DNA of 8,013 nt from Pelotomaculum sp. (GTDB lineage: Bacteria; Bacillota; Desulfotomaculia; Desulfotomaculales; Pelotomaculaceae): assembly GCA_003489345.1 (NCBI GenBank), contig DNIT01000119.1, forward strand, positions 3,735 to 11,747, given 5' to 3'. This document shows, piece by piece, positions 6,537 to 8,013 of the stretch; within the stretch, counting starts at the first letter, position 1; each line of letters begins with the position of its first letter. The notes under the pieces are model-generated. The model made no database searches, was not told the origin of the DNA, and saw nothing but the letters and a program-made list of their open reading frames with translations. Made by a program: the position numbers and the translations under genes.

Positions 6537-6800
6537 TTACTCCCCTAAAAACCCCTTGAGGGTTTTATATACACCCACAGTTCCGGCGGCAAGCCCGCCC
6601 AGGACCCCTACCAGAAGCAACCACGGCCCGGTGCCGAACATCTGATCCAGATACCTGCCGCCAAGGTACCCCAGAACCACCGTTATAGCCATTTCCATAC
6701 CTATCGTGGTGGTTAGGGCAAGTGCCTGCAGTACACCTCCCCGGCTTTCTCTTTTTTCTTCTGGTTTTTTGTCTTTTTTTTCGACTGTCACTGACCGCAA
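6537..6800 (-). CDS. atpZ: AtpZ/AtpI-like small membrane protein, first gene of the atp cluster
   Basis: Belongs to the short two-helix family found at the head of many Firmicutes atp operons; in alkaliphilic Bacillus, AtpZ together with AtpI has been tied to divalent cation uptake. It has 87 residues. A very basic and acidic tail (VEKKDKKPEEKRESR, 6-20) precedes helix 1 (about 23-47), then GYLGGRYLDQMFGTGPW (44-60), the family hallmark, and helix 2 (about 58-78). The start is uncertain. TTG at 6800 is the longest option downstream of an in-frame TAG, and GTG at 6791 is an alternative that overlaps the stop of a tiny upstream ORF (GTGA). Neither has a good ribosome binding site. Confidence 0.88.
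   Translation of the reverse strand: MRSVTVEKKDKKPEEKRESRGGVLQALALTTTIGMEMAITVVLGYLGGRYLDQMFGTGPWLLLVGVLGGLAAGTVGVYKTLKGFLGE
6539..6546 (-). promoter_or_regulatory. atpI ribosome binding site overlapping the atpZ 3' end
   Basis: AGGGGAGT lies 6 nt before the atpI ATG and overlaps the last codons and stop of atpZ. A perfect 7-bp inverted repeat (AAAACCC 6548-6554 / GGGTTTT 6560-6566) lies immediately upstream. In the transcript it can form an 8-bp stem including a G-U pair, and could affect access to this site. Confidence 0.55.
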
Positions 6801-6867
6801 CCCAACTGGCTCATGCTTCTATGGGGCCCTTAATATTATTTAAGCTTATTTGTTCTACAAAAATAAT
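6788..6867 (-). other. Possible overlapping leader ORFs before atpZ
   Basis: A well-formed GGAGG (6874-6878) sits 6 nt before an ATT codon at 6867. From there 18 codons (IIFVEQISLNNIKGPIEA) run to TGA at 6813-6811. That TGA overlaps ATG at 6814 (ATGA). The second frame encodes MSQLGCGQ and stops at TGA 6790-6788, overlapping GTG 6791 of atpZ (GTGA). ATT is a very rare start codon and the peptides have no recognisable family, so this may be chance. The overlap chain would, however, give a route for ribosomes to reach atpZ, which lacks a binding site of its own. Confidence 0.25.
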
Positions 6868-6981
6868 AGTATTCCTCCATTTGAATAATAAATTTTCAAT
6901 AAATTTTTTCTAATCTTACAAAAAATATGCCTTTAAATATAAATATTGTTTTTATGTTAAATATTACAGGTTATAGTATTT
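6801..6981 (-). promoter_or_regulatory. AT-rich spacer, probable promoter region of the atp operon
   Basis: The 181 bp between wecB and atpZ changes sharply in composition: 24 of 141 bases are G or C in 6841-6981, against roughly half in the genes. No strong sigma-A promoter is evident. The best match I found on the minus strand is weak: TTGTAG (6860-6855), 16 nt, TAATAT (6838-6833). A TTGAAA at 6899-6894 has no good -10 at normal distance. No GC-rich hairpin with a U-run follows the wecB stop, so wecB read-through into atp cannot be excluded. Exact promoter positions are not supported. Confidence 0.35.
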
Positions 6982-8013
6982 TTAAACCGGCCTGAATTCC
7001 CCGGGACGTTTTCCGGAAAGGCCAAAACGGTACCGGATGGCCTGCACAATACGCCGGGAAGCATGTCCATCCCCGTACGGGTTGACAGCGTTGGCCATCC
7101 TGTCGTAGTGAGCGCCGTCCTCCAGCAGTTTTCTGGCGGCAGCAGCCACCGTTTCCCGGCCGGTTCCCACCAGCAGCACCGTGCCGGCGTCCACCGCTTC
7201 CGGCCGTTCGGTGGTATCGCGCAGCACCAGGACTGGTTTGCCCAGGGCAGGCGCCTCCTCCTGAAGGCCGCCGGAATCACTCAAAACCAGATAACTGCGT
7301 CCGATCAGGTTGGCAAACGGCTGGTAATCCATAGGCTCCGTAAGGTGAACCCTGTCCAGGCCGCCCAGTTCATCATCCACAACCCTTCTTACGGCCGGGT
7401 TTTTATGGACGGGAAAGACCACTTGCACATCGGGATAGGACTGTACCACCTGCCGCAGCGCCTGGTATATCTCCCGCATGGGCTCTCCCAGGTTTTCCCG
7501 GCGGTGCGTAGTTACCAAAAGCACCCTGTGACGATAATCCAGTGCGTTCAGCACCGGGTCATCGAACCGGTAGCCAGGCCGCACCGTCGCCAGCAGGGCG
7601 TCTATAACCGTATTGCCGGTCACAAATATGGTTTCCGGCGCTGCCCCTTCCGCCAGCAGGTTTTGCCTCGCTGTGGCTGTGGGGGCAAAATTCAGGTCTG
7701 CCAGAACACCCGTCAGGTGGCGGTTGATTTCTTCCGGAAACGGTGAAAATTTGTTCCGGGTGCGCAGGCCCGCCTCTACGTGACCTACCGGTATTTGCAG
7801 ATAAAAGGCGGCCAGAGCGGCCACAAAAGTGGTGGTGGTATCACCATGCACCAAAACCAGGTCGGGCTTTTCCGCTTCAAAGACCCGCTTTAATCCGGAC
7901 AGGGCCCGGCTTGTTATATCAAAGAGAGTTTGTCCCTGCTGCATGATATTCAGGTCGTAAGCGGGAGTGATCTCGAATAGCTGCAAAACCTGATCCAGCA
8001 TTTCCCGGTGCTG
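6982..8013 (-). CDS. wecB: UDP-N-acetylglucosamine 2-epimerase, non-hydrolysing (partial, 5' end outside window)
   Basis: Cytosolic enzyme interconverting UDP-GlcNAc and UDP-ManNAc, supplying ManNAc for teichoic-acid linkage units or surface polysaccharide. The frame is open to the right edge, where the fragment begins QHREMLDQVL, an early conserved family motif. About 35-40 residues with the FGTRPEAIK segment are therefore outside, and the ATG at 8001 is not the start. The visible 343 residues carry HGDTTTT (56-62), VEAGLRT (79-85), FPEEINR (92-98), the THRREN motif with catalytic histidine (169-174), SDSGGLQEEAP (245-255), TERPEA (268-273) and NPYGDG (311-316). The conserved Asp, Glu, Glu and His of the active site are all present. 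It sits just upstream of the atp cluster in the same direction, an arrangement known in Firmicutes (B. subtilis mnaA is near atp). Confidence 0.96.
   Translation of the reverse strand, partial: QHREMLDQVLQLFEITPAYDLNIMQQGQTLFDITSRALSGLKRVFEAEKPDLVLVHGDTTTTFVAALAAFYLQIPVGHVEAGLRTRNKFSPFPEEINRHLTGVLADLNFAPTATARQNLLAEGAAPETIFVTGNTVIDALLATVRPGYRFDDPVLNALDYRHRVLLVTTHRRENLGEPMREIYQALRQVVQSYPDVQVVFPVHKNPAVRRVVDDELGGLDRVHLTEPMDYQPFANLIGRSYLVLSDSGGLQEEAPALGKPVLVLRDTTERPEAVDAGTVLLVGTGRETVAAAARKLLEDGAHYDRMANAVNPYGDGHASRRIVQAIRYRFGLSGKRPGEFRPV

Noticed and set aside
7063..7746. 227-codon plus-strand open frame opposite wecB
   Set aside because: It is a shadow of wecB on the other strand; the wecB frame carries all the family motifs.

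Overview
The window is an ordinary but informative stretch of a low-to-mid GC Gram-positive (Firmicutes/Clostridia) chromosome. Every recognisable gene lies on the minus strand, so the biological reading order runs from the right edge to the left. The genes encode most of an F1Fo ATP synthase, preceded by a UDP-N-acetylglucosamine 2-epimerase. The wecB - atpZ - atpI - atpB-E-F-H-A-G-D order, the strong AAGGAGG-type ribosome binding sites, the GTG/TTG starts and the protein sequences fit an anaerobic, Desulfotomaculum/Pelotomaculum-like (Peptococcaceae) bacterium. That placement is inferred from general resemblance and was not searched.

Layout in transcription order: wecB (8013-6982, 5' end outside the window); a 181-bp spacer, very AT-rich over most of its length and the likely promoter zone of the atp cluster (6981-6801); atpZ (6800-6537); atpI (6532-6128); atpB, subunit a (6078-5344); atpE, subunit c (5245-5012); a spacer holding a long imperfect palindrome (about 4989-4855); atpF, subunit b (4818-4333, GTG start); atpH, delta (4336-3776, overlapping atpF by ATGA); atpA, alpha (3753-2233); atpG, gamma (2054-1191); atpD, beta (1061-1, 3' end outside the window). 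Epsilon (atpC) would be expected just beyond the left edge.

The a, b and c subunits form the membrane Fo motor and peripheral stalk. Delta joins b to the F1 head, gamma is the rotor shaft, and alpha/beta form the catalytic hexamer. AtpZ and AtpI are small membrane proteins linked to assembly of the c-ring and possibly to divalent cation supply. All catalytic and ion-path motifs that fall inside the window are intact. The c subunit has the glutamate followed by alanine typical of proton-type rings rather than the Glu-Ser/Thr of sodium rings.

I found no undescribed multi-gene system. What deserves a second look is non-coding: the 135-bp palindrome between atpE and atpF, a possible chain of tiny overlapping leader ORFs before atpZ, and unusually wide, repeat-containing spacers around atpG. 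No tRNA, rRNA, CRISPR array, transposase or integrase was seen.
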